NCBI GenBank assembly: GCA_903923135.1
Contig: CAIXWN010000080.1
Span: forward strand, 37,313-101,312
Source: an uncultured Caulobacteraceae bacterium
GTDB lineage: Bacteria; Pseudomonadota; Alphaproteobacteria; Caulobacterales; Caulobacteraceae
Direction of reading: 5' to 3'
Length of the DNA stretch: 64,000 nt
Each line of letters opens with the position of its first letter. The first letter of the stretch is position 1. Below are positions 9,349 through 17,884 of this stretch, one piece after another. The notes below the pieces were generated by a model. The model saw only the letters and a program-made list of their open reading frames with translations, made no database searches and was not told where the DNA came from. The position numbers were made by a program, and so were the translations under genes.

Positions 9349-11379
9349 GTGACTGAGCCGCACGGTTCGAGCGCGGTAGAGACCGCACAGATTTTCTTCG
9401 CCCGGACGAGCCGCCTGCTCGACGCCGACCCAAGGCAGGCCGAGAACGAAGCCGCCGCGAGGCTCCGCCACACGCCGGGAGAGGCCGCGGCCGGGCTGAT
9501 CCTCGCCGCCGCCCGCCGGCGCCAGGGCGACCCGGCCGGCGCACTGATGGTGCTCTCCCCGCTGGCGGACCTTCATCCTCGCGAGCCCGGCATCCAGAAC
9601 GAACTGGGCCAATGCCTCGCCGCACTGGGCAGGGCCGCCGAGGCGACCGCCGCTCTGCGTCGGGCGGTGAGCCTGAAGCCTGATCTTTCGGCCGCCTGGC
9701 GCACCCTGGGAGAGCAGCTGTTCCGCGTCGGCGAGGCCGCCGCAGCCGACGTGGCGTTCGGTCGCTACATCGCCCTGCCGGTGAAGGAGCAGGCGCTGGT
9801 CGAGGCCGACGCGGCCATGCGTCAGGGACGCCTGGAGTTGGCCGAGCGCGGCCTCCGCAGCCACCTGGGTCGTCATCCCGCTGATGTACTCGCGCTTTGG
9901 ATGCTGGGCGACATCGGCGACAGAATGACGTTCTTCGACGAAGCGGCCATCCTGCTGGAGCGGTGTCTGACCCTGGCGCCGGGGTTCAGGACGGCGCGCC
10001 TGACCCTGGTCCGCGTCCTCCAGAGGCAACGGCGAGAGCGGGAGGCTCTCGCCCAGATCGAGCGTCTAATGGCGCTGGATCCGACCAATCCGGCCTACCG
10101 CAAGCTGACGGCCACTCTGCTCGACGCGGTGGGCGAACACGCCCGCGCGATCACCCTTTTCGAAAGCATCCTCGCCGGGGAGCCTGGCGCGGCCTCGATG
10201 TGGGTCGGCTATGGCAATGCGCTCAAGGCCGCGGGCCGTGGCGACGAAGCCGTCGGCGCCTTCAGGCGCGCGATGGAGATCGCCCCCGCGTCCGGGGGCG
10301 GCTACTGGAGCCTCGCCAACTTGAAAACCGTGCGTTTCACGCCGGAGGAGGAGGCGGCGATGGCCGCACAACTGGGGCGGACCGACCTGCCCCCCAGGGA
10401 GGCCCTACTGATCCACAACGCCCTGGGCAAGGCGCTGGAGGATCGGGGCGAGCATGCGACGTCGTTCGAGCACTACGCCCGGAGCGCCCGCCTGCGACGG
10501 GCGGAATTTCACTATGACGCCGCGGCGGCGACCGACCTGGCGCGCCGATCGATGGCGCTGTTCACACCGGCCTTCTTCGCCGACCGGGCCGCTGAACCCG
10601 TCGCGACCACGACGCCGATCTTCATCGTCGGCCTGCCGCGCGCGGGGTCCACCCTGGTAGAGCAGATCCTGGCCAGCCACTCGATGGTCGAGGCGACGGC
10701 GGAGCTGGCCGAGATCATGCATCTGGCGGGGAGACTGCAGCGGAAGGGCGGCAGGCTCGCGCCCGAGGCCTACCCGGCCTGCCTTGCGGACCTGCCGGCG
10801 GACGCCCGGCGGACCTTGGGCGAAGCCTATCTCGCCGGGACCCAGGCCCACCGCCGGCTTGGCCGACCCTTTTTCATCGACAAGACGCCGCACAACTTTC
10901 TGCATATCGGATTGATCCGGCTGATCCTGCCGCAGGCCCGGATCATCGACGTGCGTCGCCACCCCATGGCGGCCGGGTTTTCGGTGTTCAAGCAGCACTT
11001 TCCCGGCGGCCACCTGTTCAGCTGCGACCTGACGGAGATCGGCCTCTACTATCGGGACTACGTCGGCCTGATGGATCACTACGACAGGGCCGCGCCGGGG
11101 ATGGTCCACCGGATCATCTATGAGGACCTGGTGAGCGACACCGAGAGCGAGATCCGGCGCCTGCTCGACTATTGCGATCTCCCGTTCGAACAGGCCTGCC
11201 TGGATTTTCACGACAACCGCCGCGTGGTGCGAACGCCGAGCGCCTATCAGGTCCGCCGGCCGATCTTCCGGGAGGCGCTTGACCAGTGGCGAAACTATGA
11301 GCCGTTGCTCGGCCCCCTCAAGGCGGCGCTCGGCCCGGCCCTGCTGACCTGGCGCAAGCCCCAGCCCGGGCGATCGTGA
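9349..11379 (+). CDS. Tetratricopeptide-repeat sulfotransferase family protein
   Basis: A protein of about 676 residues. The N-terminal ~370 residues are TPR repeats (for example the segment around AALGRAAEATAALRRAVSL). The C-terminal ~250 residues are a sulfotransferase domain: the PAPS 5'-phosphosulfate loop IFIVGLPRAGSTLVEQILASH starts near residue 424, and RIIDVRRHPMAAGFSVF resembles the 3'-phosphate site. Acceptor unknown; related bacterial proteins are thought to modify glycans or proteins. The start is GTG 9349 or the adjoining TTG 9346; neither has a strong ribosome site. Confidence 0.85.
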   Translation: MTEPHGSSAVETAQIFFARTSRLLDADPRQAENEAAARLRHTPGEAAAGLILAAARRRQGDPAGALMVLSPLADLHPREPGIQNELGQCLAALGRAAEATAALRRAVSLKPDLSAAWRTLGEQLFRVGEAAAADVAFGRYIALPVKEQALVEADAAMRQGRLELAERGLRSHLGRHPADVLALWMLGDIGDRMTFFDEAAILLERCLTLAPGFRTARLTLVRVLQRQRREREALAQIERLMALDPTNPAYRKLTATLLDAVGEHARAITLFESILAGEPGAASMWVGYGNALKAAGRGDEAVGAFRRAMEIAPASGGGYWSLANLKTVRFTPEEEAAMAAQLGRTDLPPREALLIHNALGKALEDRGEHATSFEHYARSARLRRAEFHYDAAAATDLARRSMALFTPAFFADRAAEPVATTTPIFIVGLPRAGSTLVEQILASHSMVEATAELAEIMHLAGRLQRKGGRLAPEAYPACLADLPADARRTLGEAYLAGTQAHRRLGRPFFIDKTPHNFLHIGLIRLILPQARIIDVRRHPMAAGFSVFKQHFPGGHLFSCDLTEIGLYYRDYVGLMDHYDRAAPGMVHRIIYEDLVSDTESEIRRLLDYCDLPFEQACLDFHDNRRVVRTPSAYQVRRPIFREALDQWRNYEPLLGPLKAALGPALLTWRKPQPGRS

Positions 11380-11419
11380 CGTCGGGGCCGACGCCCCGGG
11401 GGGCTCCGCGGAAAACGAA

Positions 11420-11443
11420 AGGCCGGGGGTCGCCCCCCGGCCT
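11420..11443 (-). terminator. Intrinsic terminator, likely for the sedolisin gene
   Basis: AGGCCGGGGG (11420-11429) pairs perfectly with CCCCCGGCCT (11434-11443) around a 4-base loop. On the minus strand the stem is followed by TTTCGTTTTCC, so it best terminates the peptidase gene ending at 11473; it may also act on the convergent sulfotransferase gene. Confidence 0.75.
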
Positions 11444-11472
11444 CTGTTCAGGCGGTCGGTCGCAGACCGGCC

Positions 11473-13356
11473 TCAGGGGTTGCTGGGGGTCTCCGGCGTT
11501 CCGGCCGGATCGTAGGCGGTCATGCCGAAAAGCTTCCTGACGTCAGGCGTGCCGTTGCCATTGATGTAATTGTAGTTCTGGCTCGGGTGGGTGTCGTACC
11601 AGTAGCCGTCGAAGCCCGGAATGTTGCGGTGATAGTATTGCGAGGCGTCGGGCGCCGTCACCCCGCCCGCCTTCGTCTGAGCGGCGCCGGCGTGGTAGAG
11701 ATAGTAGTTGATATTGCCCTGCCGGTGGCCGGTCTTCTGAATGTACAGGGCCAGGGCGCCGACGAATTCCGGCGAAGACACCGACGTGCCGATCGTGCGG
11801 TAGAACCCGCCGCCGATGCCGACGCCATAGGCGGTCCACACCGAGCTGTCGTCCAGACTGCAGGACAGGGCCTGACAGTAGGCGCCGTTATAGCTGAATC
11901 CAAGGCCACCCACCTGCATGCCCACGTCGGGCACGGTGCGGTAGACCGTGGACCCGGTGGTGACCACCTTCTGATAGTCCGGACGCCGGAACAGGGTGCT
12001 GACGCCGCCGCCGGCGCCCCAGTAGCCTCCCGACACCAGATGCGGCAAGCCGTAGGGCGAGTAGGCCTCGCGCGGATCGCCATAGGCGCTTTCACGGACG
12101 TAGCTGGAGTCGAGTGACCCGCCCGTGTGCGCCGTGACGAGATTACCGCCGCCAACCGCCGTCACGTTCGGGTCGGCCGCCGGGGTGCCGACGCTCTTGA
12201 CGAACTTGGCGTTGTGGCCGGTGAAATAGGCAAAGCCGGGGCATTGCAGACCGCCTTCGTCGCCCGAACTGGCCACGAACGTGATCCCCTCGGCGTTGCC
12301 CTGTTGATAGATCTCGTCCTCGATCGTCAGATAGTAGGTATAGTCCGTTCCGAAGTTATAAGCGGCGGTGTAGCCAAGCTCACAGCCGCCGAAGGACGAG
12401 TTGACCACGTCATAGCTGCCGTCGTCGACAATCGCCTGGTAGCCGTCGATGATGTGGTAGTCGTAGAGGTCGGGAATGCTGAACAGGGTCACATGGGCGC
12501 CCGGGGCGCCGCCGGTGATCTGCTGAACATCCAGGCTGGCTTCGAACGAGCCACCCCCGTTGTAGTTGCCGCCGCCGTCGATCAGCACGGTGTCGACGGT
12601 TGGGGCCGGATTGCCGGTGGTGCTGGTGAACCCTTCGTGGTCGAACAGGGCCTGAACATCATCGGGGAAGATAAGGTCGGACATAAGTACGGCCGCCTTC
12701 ACGCCCGTGCCGTCCAGCCGGTTCGTGTTGGGCAGAACGCTCTGATAGGATGGATAGTCGTAGGCCTGCTTCAGGTCGTTGTACCAGTAGACACCGGTGA
12801 CGCCTGACCGATTGTCGGGGTGGGCGTCGGCCACCTTCAGCGACAGGGGTTGGCGCGGGTGCAGATTGCCGAAGCCGAGGACCTTGGCGCCTTCCTGCTG
12901 CAGGGCGGTGGGCAGGGCCATGGGTCCGACCGACACGAAATGCTCACGCCCGCCGGCGCCGGCGATCACGCCCAGGTGCGTTCCGAACACCATGTTCACG
13001 CGCCCGACGGTTCCGGACACCTTCAGAGAGCGGCTATGGCCGCCGGCGACGCTCAGCCCGCTCGCCTCCAGGGCCGCCTGCACCTTGGCGACGGAAGCGG
13101 CCGTCGGACCGAACTGGGCGGCGAACTGGGCCGGCGTCAGCCAGTGCTGGTATTGCGGGTTGCCCGGCGTGTGCTGCGCCAGCAGCAGGGCCTTCAGCTG
13201 GTCGGGATTGCGCAGGGGCAGGTACACCTGGAAATCGACCGTCTTGAGCGGCGAGGCGACGGCCGCCTCGGGCGGTAGCGGGGCCGCCAGAGCCGGCGAG
13301 GCGATCGCCGCTGCGGCGGCGAGCGCCAACCAGGAAATCGGATGAAGTCTGCTCAT
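11473..13356 (-). CDS. Secreted S53 family serine-carboxyl peptidase (sedolisin)
   Basis: A 627-residue exported acid-type endopeptidase. Residues 1-24 form a signal peptide ending ALA. Residues about 35-180 are the pro-kumamolisin activation domain (QYQHWLTPAQFAAQFGPT). The catalytic domain carries Glu272 and Asp276 in GSFEASLDVQQ, an oxyanion region VVNSSFGGCE, and Ser525 in GTSVSSPEF. A late NGNGTPDV segment matches the calcium-loop region. ATG 13356 is chosen because it starts the signal peptide and has AGGG upstream. The proform is expected to self-cleave at low pH. Four cysteines are visible in the catalytic half. Confidence 0.9.
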   Translation of the reverse strand: MSRLHPISWLALAAAAAIASPALAAPLPPEAAVASPLKTVDFQVYLPLRNPDQLKALLLAQHTPGNPQYQHWLTPAQFAAQFGPTAASVAKVQAALEASGLSVAGGHSRSLKVSGTVGRVNMVFGTHLGVIAGAGGREHFVSVGPMALPTALQQEGAKVLGFGNLHPRQPLSLKVADAHPDNRSGVTGVYWYNDLKQAYDYPSYQSVLPNTNRLDGTGVKAAVLMSDLIFPDDVQALFDHEGFTSTTGNPAPTVDTVLIDGGGNYNGGGSFEASLDVQQITGGAPGAHVTLFSIPDLYDYHIIDGYQAIVDDGSYDVVNSSFGGCELGYTAAYNFGTDYTYYLTIEDEIYQQGNAEGITFVASSGDEGGLQCPGFAYFTGHNAKFVKSVGTPAADPNVTAVGGGNLVTAHTGGSLDSSYVRESAYGDPREAYSPYGLPHLVSGGYWGAGGGVSTLFRRPDYQKVVTTGSTVYRTVPDVGMQVGGLGFSYNGAYCQALSCSLDDSSVWTAYGVGIGGGFYRTIGTSVSSPEFVGALALYIQKTGHRQGNINYYLYHAGAAQTKAGGVTAPDASQYYHRNIPGFDGYWYDTHPSQNYNYINGNGTPDVRKLFGMTAYDPAGTPETPSNP

Positions 13357-13769
13357 GAAAAAGCCCTCGCTGGATCGAACCCATGATGGCGACGCGGATC
13401 GACGAATCCGCTGTCCGCCCGGCGGAGCGACGCAGTCGCCCCTTCTGATGCGCACGCTACACGGCCATTGGATTTGGTCCAGAGAAAAGTTGTCGGCAAT
13501 CTGTTGATTTGGTGGCCGCTTGCCAGACGGGCGGATTTCGCTTCCCCGGACCCGATCCGGCGGTCTAAGCGCCGAGAAAATGCTTAAATTCCAAGGGACC
13601 GCTCAGCCCCTAGCCCAATTGAGCCGGTGGCGCGGCGGGTCGACGATTCCCGACGTTCCGCCACATTTTTGACTTGCCAAGGCGGGCGATTACCCCTTTC
13701 CTCACGCATATCTTGCAACGCGACGCGGCTGGGCCGCTTTCGCACGGATCCACGCATGGAGGGTTTTCG
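13357..13769. other. Divergent intergenic region, no gene seen
   Basis: This 413-base stretch separates the sedolisin gene (minus) from a PEP-CTERM gene (plus). I see no convincing coding frame or RNA gene. A TTGACT at 13669-13674 could be a -35 element for the plus-strand gene but no matching -10 stands out. GGAGGG at 13758-13763 is the ribosome site of the gene at 13770. Confidence 0.5.
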
Positions 13770-14312
13770 ATGAGTTGGCTCAAGGGTCTCGGCGCCGGCG
13801 CGGCGTTTGCGGTGCTTTCGCTGGCGGCGGCCCTTCCGGCGGCGGCCTTCACCCTGTCCAACAGCAACGGCGGGGATGGCCACGTCAACGCCATCACCGG
13901 CGGCTTTGACCTGGTGGGCGCCGACAACGGCGCCGGCCCCAACCTGACGCTCTATACGGAAACCGCGGCGACGACCGGGACCCTGCAGGCCGACTACGCC
14001 TATTCGACCAGCGACCCCGGCGGCCCCGAGTTCGACCCGGCCGGCCTGTACCTGGGCGCCAACGACCGATTCGCCCAGCTTTCGCCTTCGGCTTCCGGCT
14101 CCATCCGCTTCCACGTCACGGCCGGCGAAACCTACGGCTTCTATGTAAACTCCTCAGACAGCGCCTTCGGGGCGGGGGATATCGCGATCACCAATCTGGC
14201 CGCGGGCGTGCCTGAGCCCGCCGCATGGGCCCTGATGCTGGTCGGCTTTGGCGCCCTGGGCGCCCGGGTTCGCCTGCAGCGACGGGCGAAACAGGCTTCG
14301 ACCGCAGCCTGA
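13770..14312 (+). CDS. PEPxxWA-CTERM sorting domain protein
   Basis: A 180-residue exported protein. Residues 1-26 are a signal peptide (hydrophobic run ending LPAAA). The body is Gly/Asp/Asn rich without a domain I recognise. The C-terminus is a clear PEP-CTERM signal: VPEPAAWALMLVGFGALGARVRL, that is a PEPxxWA box, one hydrophobic helix and Arg-rich tail. Such proteins are thought to be processed by an exosortase/archaeosortase-like enzyme; none is in the window. GGAGGG precedes ATG 13770. A strong terminator follows at 14334. Confidence 0.85.
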   Translation: MSWLKGLGAGAAFAVLSLAAALPAAAFTLSNSNGGDGHVNAITGGFDLVGADNGAGPNLTLYTETAATTGTLQADYAYSTSDPGGPEFDPAGLYLGANDRFAQLSPSASGSIRFHVTAGETYGFYVNSSDSAFGAGDIAITNLAAGVPEPAAWALMLVGFGALGARVRLQRRAKQASTAA

Positions 14313-14333
14313 CCCCACAGGCTTGACGCGGCT

Positions 14334-14363
14334 AACGCCGCCGGTCTGTCGACCGGCGGCGTT
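14334..14363 (+). terminator. Intrinsic terminator after the PEP-CTERM gene
   Basis: AACGCCGCCGGTC (14334-14346) pairs perfectly with GACCGGCGGCGTT (14351-14363), 13 pairs and a TGTC loop, followed by TGTGTATGTT on the plus strand. It separates the PEP-CTERM gene from the convergent SDR gene. Confidence 0.8.
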
Positions 14364-14383
14364 TGTGTATGTTCCGGCTGGGA

Positions 14384-15166
14384 TCAGAAGATGGCGTAGC
14401 CGCCGTCGATAAGGAAGCTGTCGCCGGTGTGATAGCGGGAGGCGTCTGACGCCAGATAGACCGCGATGCCGCCGAAATCGTCAGGCTCGCCCCAGCGGCG
14501 CGCCGGCACCCGCGGAATCACCTTTTCAGCGAACGCGGTCGAGGCCTGGGCGGCGGCGGTCATGTCAGTGGCGATCCAGCCGGGCAGGATGGCGTTGGCC
14601 CGCACGCCGTATCGGGCGTGTTCGACGGCTATCGACTTCATCATCGAGATCACCCCGCCCTTGGTGGCGGCATAGGCCTGGTTGCGCGCGGCGCCCTCGA
14701 TGGCGGCCAGGGACGCAACCACGGCTATGGAGCCGCCGGGATCGCCGGCGCCCGAGCGCGAGACCATGTGCCGGCAGGCCTCGCGGCAGGTGAAGAAGGC
14801 CCCCTCGAGATTCACCGCCATGTTGCGCCGCCAGATCTCGACGGTCATGTCCGAGAATGATCGCGCGGCGGCGCCGATGCCAGCGTTGGCGATCACGGTG
14901 TCGATCCGACCCATGGCCACGGCGGCCTCGCCCATGGCGGCCACGACGGCCGCCTCGTCCGCGACATCGACCTGCTGGGCCAGCACCCGCACGCCCAGTG
15001 TCGTCAGTTCGCCCTCGGCGGCGAGATTGTGGGCGGCGCTGGTTCCCCAGATGACGATATCGGAGCCCGCCTGGGCAAGGGCGCGGGCCATTCCCAGGCC
15101 GATGCCCCGGTTGCCGCCGGTGACCAAGGACACCTTGCCTGTCAGGTTGAACGGCTCATAGGCCAT
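14384..15166 (-). CDS. SDR family NAD(P)-dependent oxidoreductase
   Basis: A 260-residue classical short-chain dehydrogenase. TGGNRGIG (residues 16-23) binds the cofactor, IANAGIG is the structural motif, and YAATK holds the catalytic Tyr-Lys pair. The C-terminal DSFLIDGGYAIF is usual for the family. Substrate cannot be told from sequence; gluconate or 3-oxoacyl type reductases are the nearest guesses. It stands alone on the minus strand, 95 bases downstream of the FAD oxidoreductase gene, and could be co-transcribed with it. Confidence 0.88.
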   Translation of the reverse strand: MAYEPFNLTGKVSLVTGGNRGIGLGMARALAQAGSDIVIWGTSAAHNLAAEGELTTLGVRVLAQQVDVADEAAVVAAMGEAAVAMGRIDTVIANAGIGAAARSFSDMTVEIWRRNMAVNLEGAFFTCREACRHMVSRSGAGDPGGSIAVVASLAAIEGAARNQAYAATKGGVISMMKSIAVEHARYGVRANAILPGWIATDMTAAAQASTAFAEKVIPRVPARRWGEPDDFGGIAVYLASDASRYHTGDSFLIDGGYAIF

Positions 15167-15261
15167 GAGAGTTTCCTTCTCGCCTTGTGACTGGGTTGCC
15201 GGGTTCTAAGGCCGCCTTCCCCAACGCCCGTCAAGCGCCGGCCGCCGGCCCGGCCCCAGCC

Positions 15262-16671
15262 CTAGAACAGCACCCGCGGGTTCATGATCCGCCCCGGATC
15301 GAGCGCCAGCCGTACGGCCCGCAGCGCTGCGACCTCGACCGGGCTCTTGTAGGTGACGGCTTCGGCCGTCTTCATTGAGCCCAGGCCGTGCTCGGCGCTG
15401 ATGGAGCCGCCCAGCGACGCCACCAGATCATGGACCAGACGCGCGCCCTCATCGCGGGACGCCGCATGGCCCGCCCCATCACCGGCGGCGGGAGCGAGCA
15501 CATCAAAGTGGATGTTTCCGTCGCCCACATGGCCGAAGGCGTCGATGCGCACGCCAGGAAAGCGCTTCTGCAGTTCAGCCGCGGCGGTGTCGAGGAACTC
15601 GACGATCGCCGAAATCGGCACGGAGATGTCGTGCTTCCACGCCGGCCCCTCCGGCTTCTGGGCCGCCGACTGACCCTCGCGGAGGGCCCAGAAGGCCTTG
15701 GCCTGCTCCCCGCTCTGGGCAAGCACCGCATCGGCGACAAGCCCGCTGTCCATGGCGTCGGCGAGCAGGCTCTCGAGCGCCGCTTCGGCGGCGCCCGTCC
15801 GGGCGCTGGCGATCTCCACCAGGACGATCCAGGGCGTACAGGTGGCGAGGGGGTCGCGCACGCCGGGAAGGTTGCGGACCGCCAGGTCGACGCCCAGCCG
15901 GCTGATCAGTTCGAAAGCCTCGACCTCGCCACCGGTCTGCCCCCTGGCGAGAACCAGCAGATCGATCGCCTGTCGCGGCTCCTCGACGGCGACGAGGGCT
16001 ACGGCGCGGGAGGCGAGGATCGGGACCAGCCGCAGGGACGCGGCGGTAATGACCCCCAGCGTGCCTTCTGCCCCGATGAGCAACTGTTTGAGGTCGTAGC
16101 CGGTATTGTCCTTGCGCAGGCGCTTGAGGCCGTTCCAGACGGAGCCGTCGGGCAACACCGCCTCCAGGCCCAGCACCAGAGCCCGCATGGTCCCGTAGCG
16201 CAGGACCGCAGTGCCGCCGGCGTTGGTGGAGATCAGCCCGCCTATGGTGGCCGTCCCCTCGGACGCCAGATCCAGAGGCAGGCGCCGACCCGCCTCCAGG
16301 GCGGCGGCATGAGCGGCGGCCAGGGTCACACCGGCCTCCGCGACGATCACGTCATCCAGCGGATCGACCGCCCGGACCGCACGAAGCCGCTCGGTGGAGA
16401 GCAGGATTTCCCCCTGCGGAATCTGGCCGCCCACCAGCCCCGTATTGCCCCCCTGCGGGGTCACGGCCACGCCGGCGCGGGCGCAGATGCCGATCACCGC
16501 CGCCACCTGAGCCGTGTCGGCGGGCAGGACCAGAAGGGGCGTCGCGCCATGCCAGCGGTCACGCCACTCCAACAGCTTGGGGGCCAGGCGATCGGAATCC
16601 TCGCTCCATCCGGCGGGGCCAAGCGCCTGTTTCAATTGGGCGAGCACATCGGAGGACGCAGGCGGGATCAT
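15262..16671 (-). CDS. FAD-binding oxidoreductase, D-2-hydroxyacid (D-2-hydroxyglutarate) dehydrogenase type
   Basis: A 469-residue VAO/PCMH-family flavoenzyme. The FAD-binding-4 domain has PQGGNTGLVGGQIP near residue 78 and SEGTATIGGLISTNAGG. The FAD-oxidase C-terminal domain has the metal/substrate histidines in FGHVGDGNIHFDV, then SAEHGLGSMK and LDPGRIMNPRVLF at the end. These fit D-2-hydroxyglutarate or D-lactate dehydrogenases; which one is not decided by motifs. In bacteria D-2-hydroxyglutarate arises as a side product of SerA, and ETF, encoded later in the window, is a possible electron acceptor. Confidence 0.88.
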   Translation of the reverse strand: MIPPASSDVLAQLKQALGPAGWSEDSDRLAPKLLEWRDRWHGATPLLVLPADTAQVAAVIGICARAGVAVTPQGGNTGLVGGQIPQGEILLSTERLRAVRAVDPLDDVIVAEAGVTLAAAHAAALEAGRRLPLDLASEGTATIGGLISTNAGGTAVLRYGTMRALVLGLEAVLPDGSVWNGLKRLRKDNTGYDLKQLLIGAEGTLGVITAASLRLVPILASRAVALVAVEEPRQAIDLLVLARGQTGGEVEAFELISRLGVDLAVRNLPGVRDPLATCTPWIVLVEIASARTGAAEAALESLLADAMDSGLVADAVLAQSGEQAKAFWALREGQSAAQKPEGPAWKHDISVPISAIVEFLDTAAAELQKRFPGVRIDAFGHVGDGNIHFDVLAPAAGDGAGHAASRDEGARLVHDLVASLGGSISAEHGLGSMKTAEAVTYKSPVEVAALRAVRLALDPGRIMNPRVLF

Positions 16672-16702
16672 GAAGTCAGTCTAGGACGCCTTGCCGGAAG
16701 CG

Positions 16703-17569
16703 TCATCCGATATGGCCAGCGGCGCGGCGCAGCCGGTCGTTGACGGCCTCGCCCAGTCCGCCGGGCGGAATGGGCGCCACGGCGATCGCTTCGGGGTGGG
16801 TCGCGTCCGCGGCGCGGAGGAAGGCGAAGAGGTTCGCGGCCGCCTCGGCGAGATCGCCGGCGGCACTGAGGTTGAACACCCCGGGTCCGGCAGCGGTGGG
16901 GCCGAACGCCAGGTAGGCCTCTCCGGGCCGGGCCGCCGCCGCCTCGAGCCGAACCGGGGCGACGGGAGCGTAGTGGCGGGCCATGCGCCCCGGCGAGCGA
17001 CGGGCGTCGCCTTCGGCCTCCGCCAGGGGCCCGATCAGGCTCTCGATCTGATCACGGGTCACGGACCCCGGCCGGAGCAGTCGCGGCGGTCCGTCCAGCA
17101 GGGCGACCACTGTCGATTCGAGACCGATCCGGCAGGGGCCGCCATCCAGGGCCGCGGCCGCGAACTCGCCCGTCTCGGTCACCGCGTCGACGAAGGTGGT
17201 CGGGCTGGGCCTGCCCGAGCGATTGGCGGACGGCGCGACCAGAGGCCGGCCGAACCCGGCAAGCAGCGCCTGGGCCATCGGATGCGCCGGCGCGCGGAGC
17301 GCGACGGTGTCGAGACCCGCCCGGGCCAGATCGCACACCCTTTGCCCGCCCATGGCCGGGGCGACGATCGTAAGCGCCCCAGGCCAGAAGGCCTGGGCGA
17401 GAGACAGCGCGCGGGAATCCAGCCGGGCCAACTTGCGGGCCTGGTCCAGTCCGGTCACATGCGCGATCAACGGATTGAAGCGTGGCCGGCCCTTGGCCTC
17501 GAAGACCCGCGCCACGGCCAGTGGATTGGCGGCGTCGCACGCAAGGCCATAGACCGTCTCGGTCGGCAT
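16703..17569 (-). CDS. tsaC: L-threonylcarbamoyladenylate synthase (TsaC/Sua5, long form), 5' end disturbed
   Basis: Makes threonylcarbamoyl-AMP for t6A37 modification of ANN-decoding tRNAs. From the first ATG at 17569 the frame gives 288 residues: MPTETVYGLACDA opens the YrdC domain, then KGRPRFNPL, APSANRSGRPSPT, and the Sua5-domain linker SPGRMARHYAP. Family members normally have 15-30 residues before PTETVYG. Those residues (DALAALAAGRLVI) are encoded in frame just upstream but no ATG, GTG or TTG precedes them, so either a rare start or a frameshift is involved (see 17570-17739). Confidence 0.85.
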   Translation of the reverse strand: MPTETVYGLACDAANPLAVARVFEAKGRPRFNPLIAHVTGLDQARKLARLDSRALSLAQAFWPGALTIVAPAMGGQRVCDLARAGLDTVALRAPAHPMAQALLAGFGRPLVAPSANRSGRPSPTTFVDAVTETGEFAAAALDGGPCRIGLESTVVALLDGPPRLLRPGSVTRDQIESLIGPLAEAEGDARRSPGRMARHYAPVAPVRLEAAAARPGEAYLAFGPTAAGPGVFNLSAAGDLAEAAANLFAFLRAADATHPEAIAVAPIPPGGLGEAVNDRLRRAAGHIG

Positions 17570-17739
17570 GATGACCAGGCGTCCCGCCGCGAGGGCGGCC
17601 AGGGCGTCTTCAAGCCCGTGCTCCGCCCCGGTCAGAGGACGACCCGCGCGCTGAGCGGGCCGTCGGTCGCCGCGGATCGGAACGCTCGGAACATCGCCCG
17701 GACCGGCGCGGCGCGGGGCGTCTTGGCGCTAGAGGTCAT
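17570..17739 (-). other. Probable out-of-frame 5' part of tsaC
   Basis: In frame with tsaC, this stretch encodes PLTGAEHGLEDALAALAAGRLVI directly before the first ATG, typical Sua5 N-terminal sequence, but the only upstream landmark is an in-frame stop near 17730. In the neighbouring frame ATG 17739 opens a 35-codon frame (ending SARVVL) that stops at TGA 17632-17634, exactly where the tsaC-frame homology begins. One missing base near 17632-17640 would join the two into a full-length protein. Explanations: a sequencing error, a real mutation, -1 frameshifting, or CTG initiation. Confidence 0.5.
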
Positions 17740-17884
17740 CCGGGCGGGCCTGGGGCTGGAGCGGGGGGCGATATCGCGCTCCGGCTTAGCGTGGACGTAT
17801 AAATTGTTCTAGATAGGAGCCGCCGCCTGAAGCAAAAGCATAGAGGCCGATTCCGCCTCCAGGACCCGACCCGAAGGACATTTC

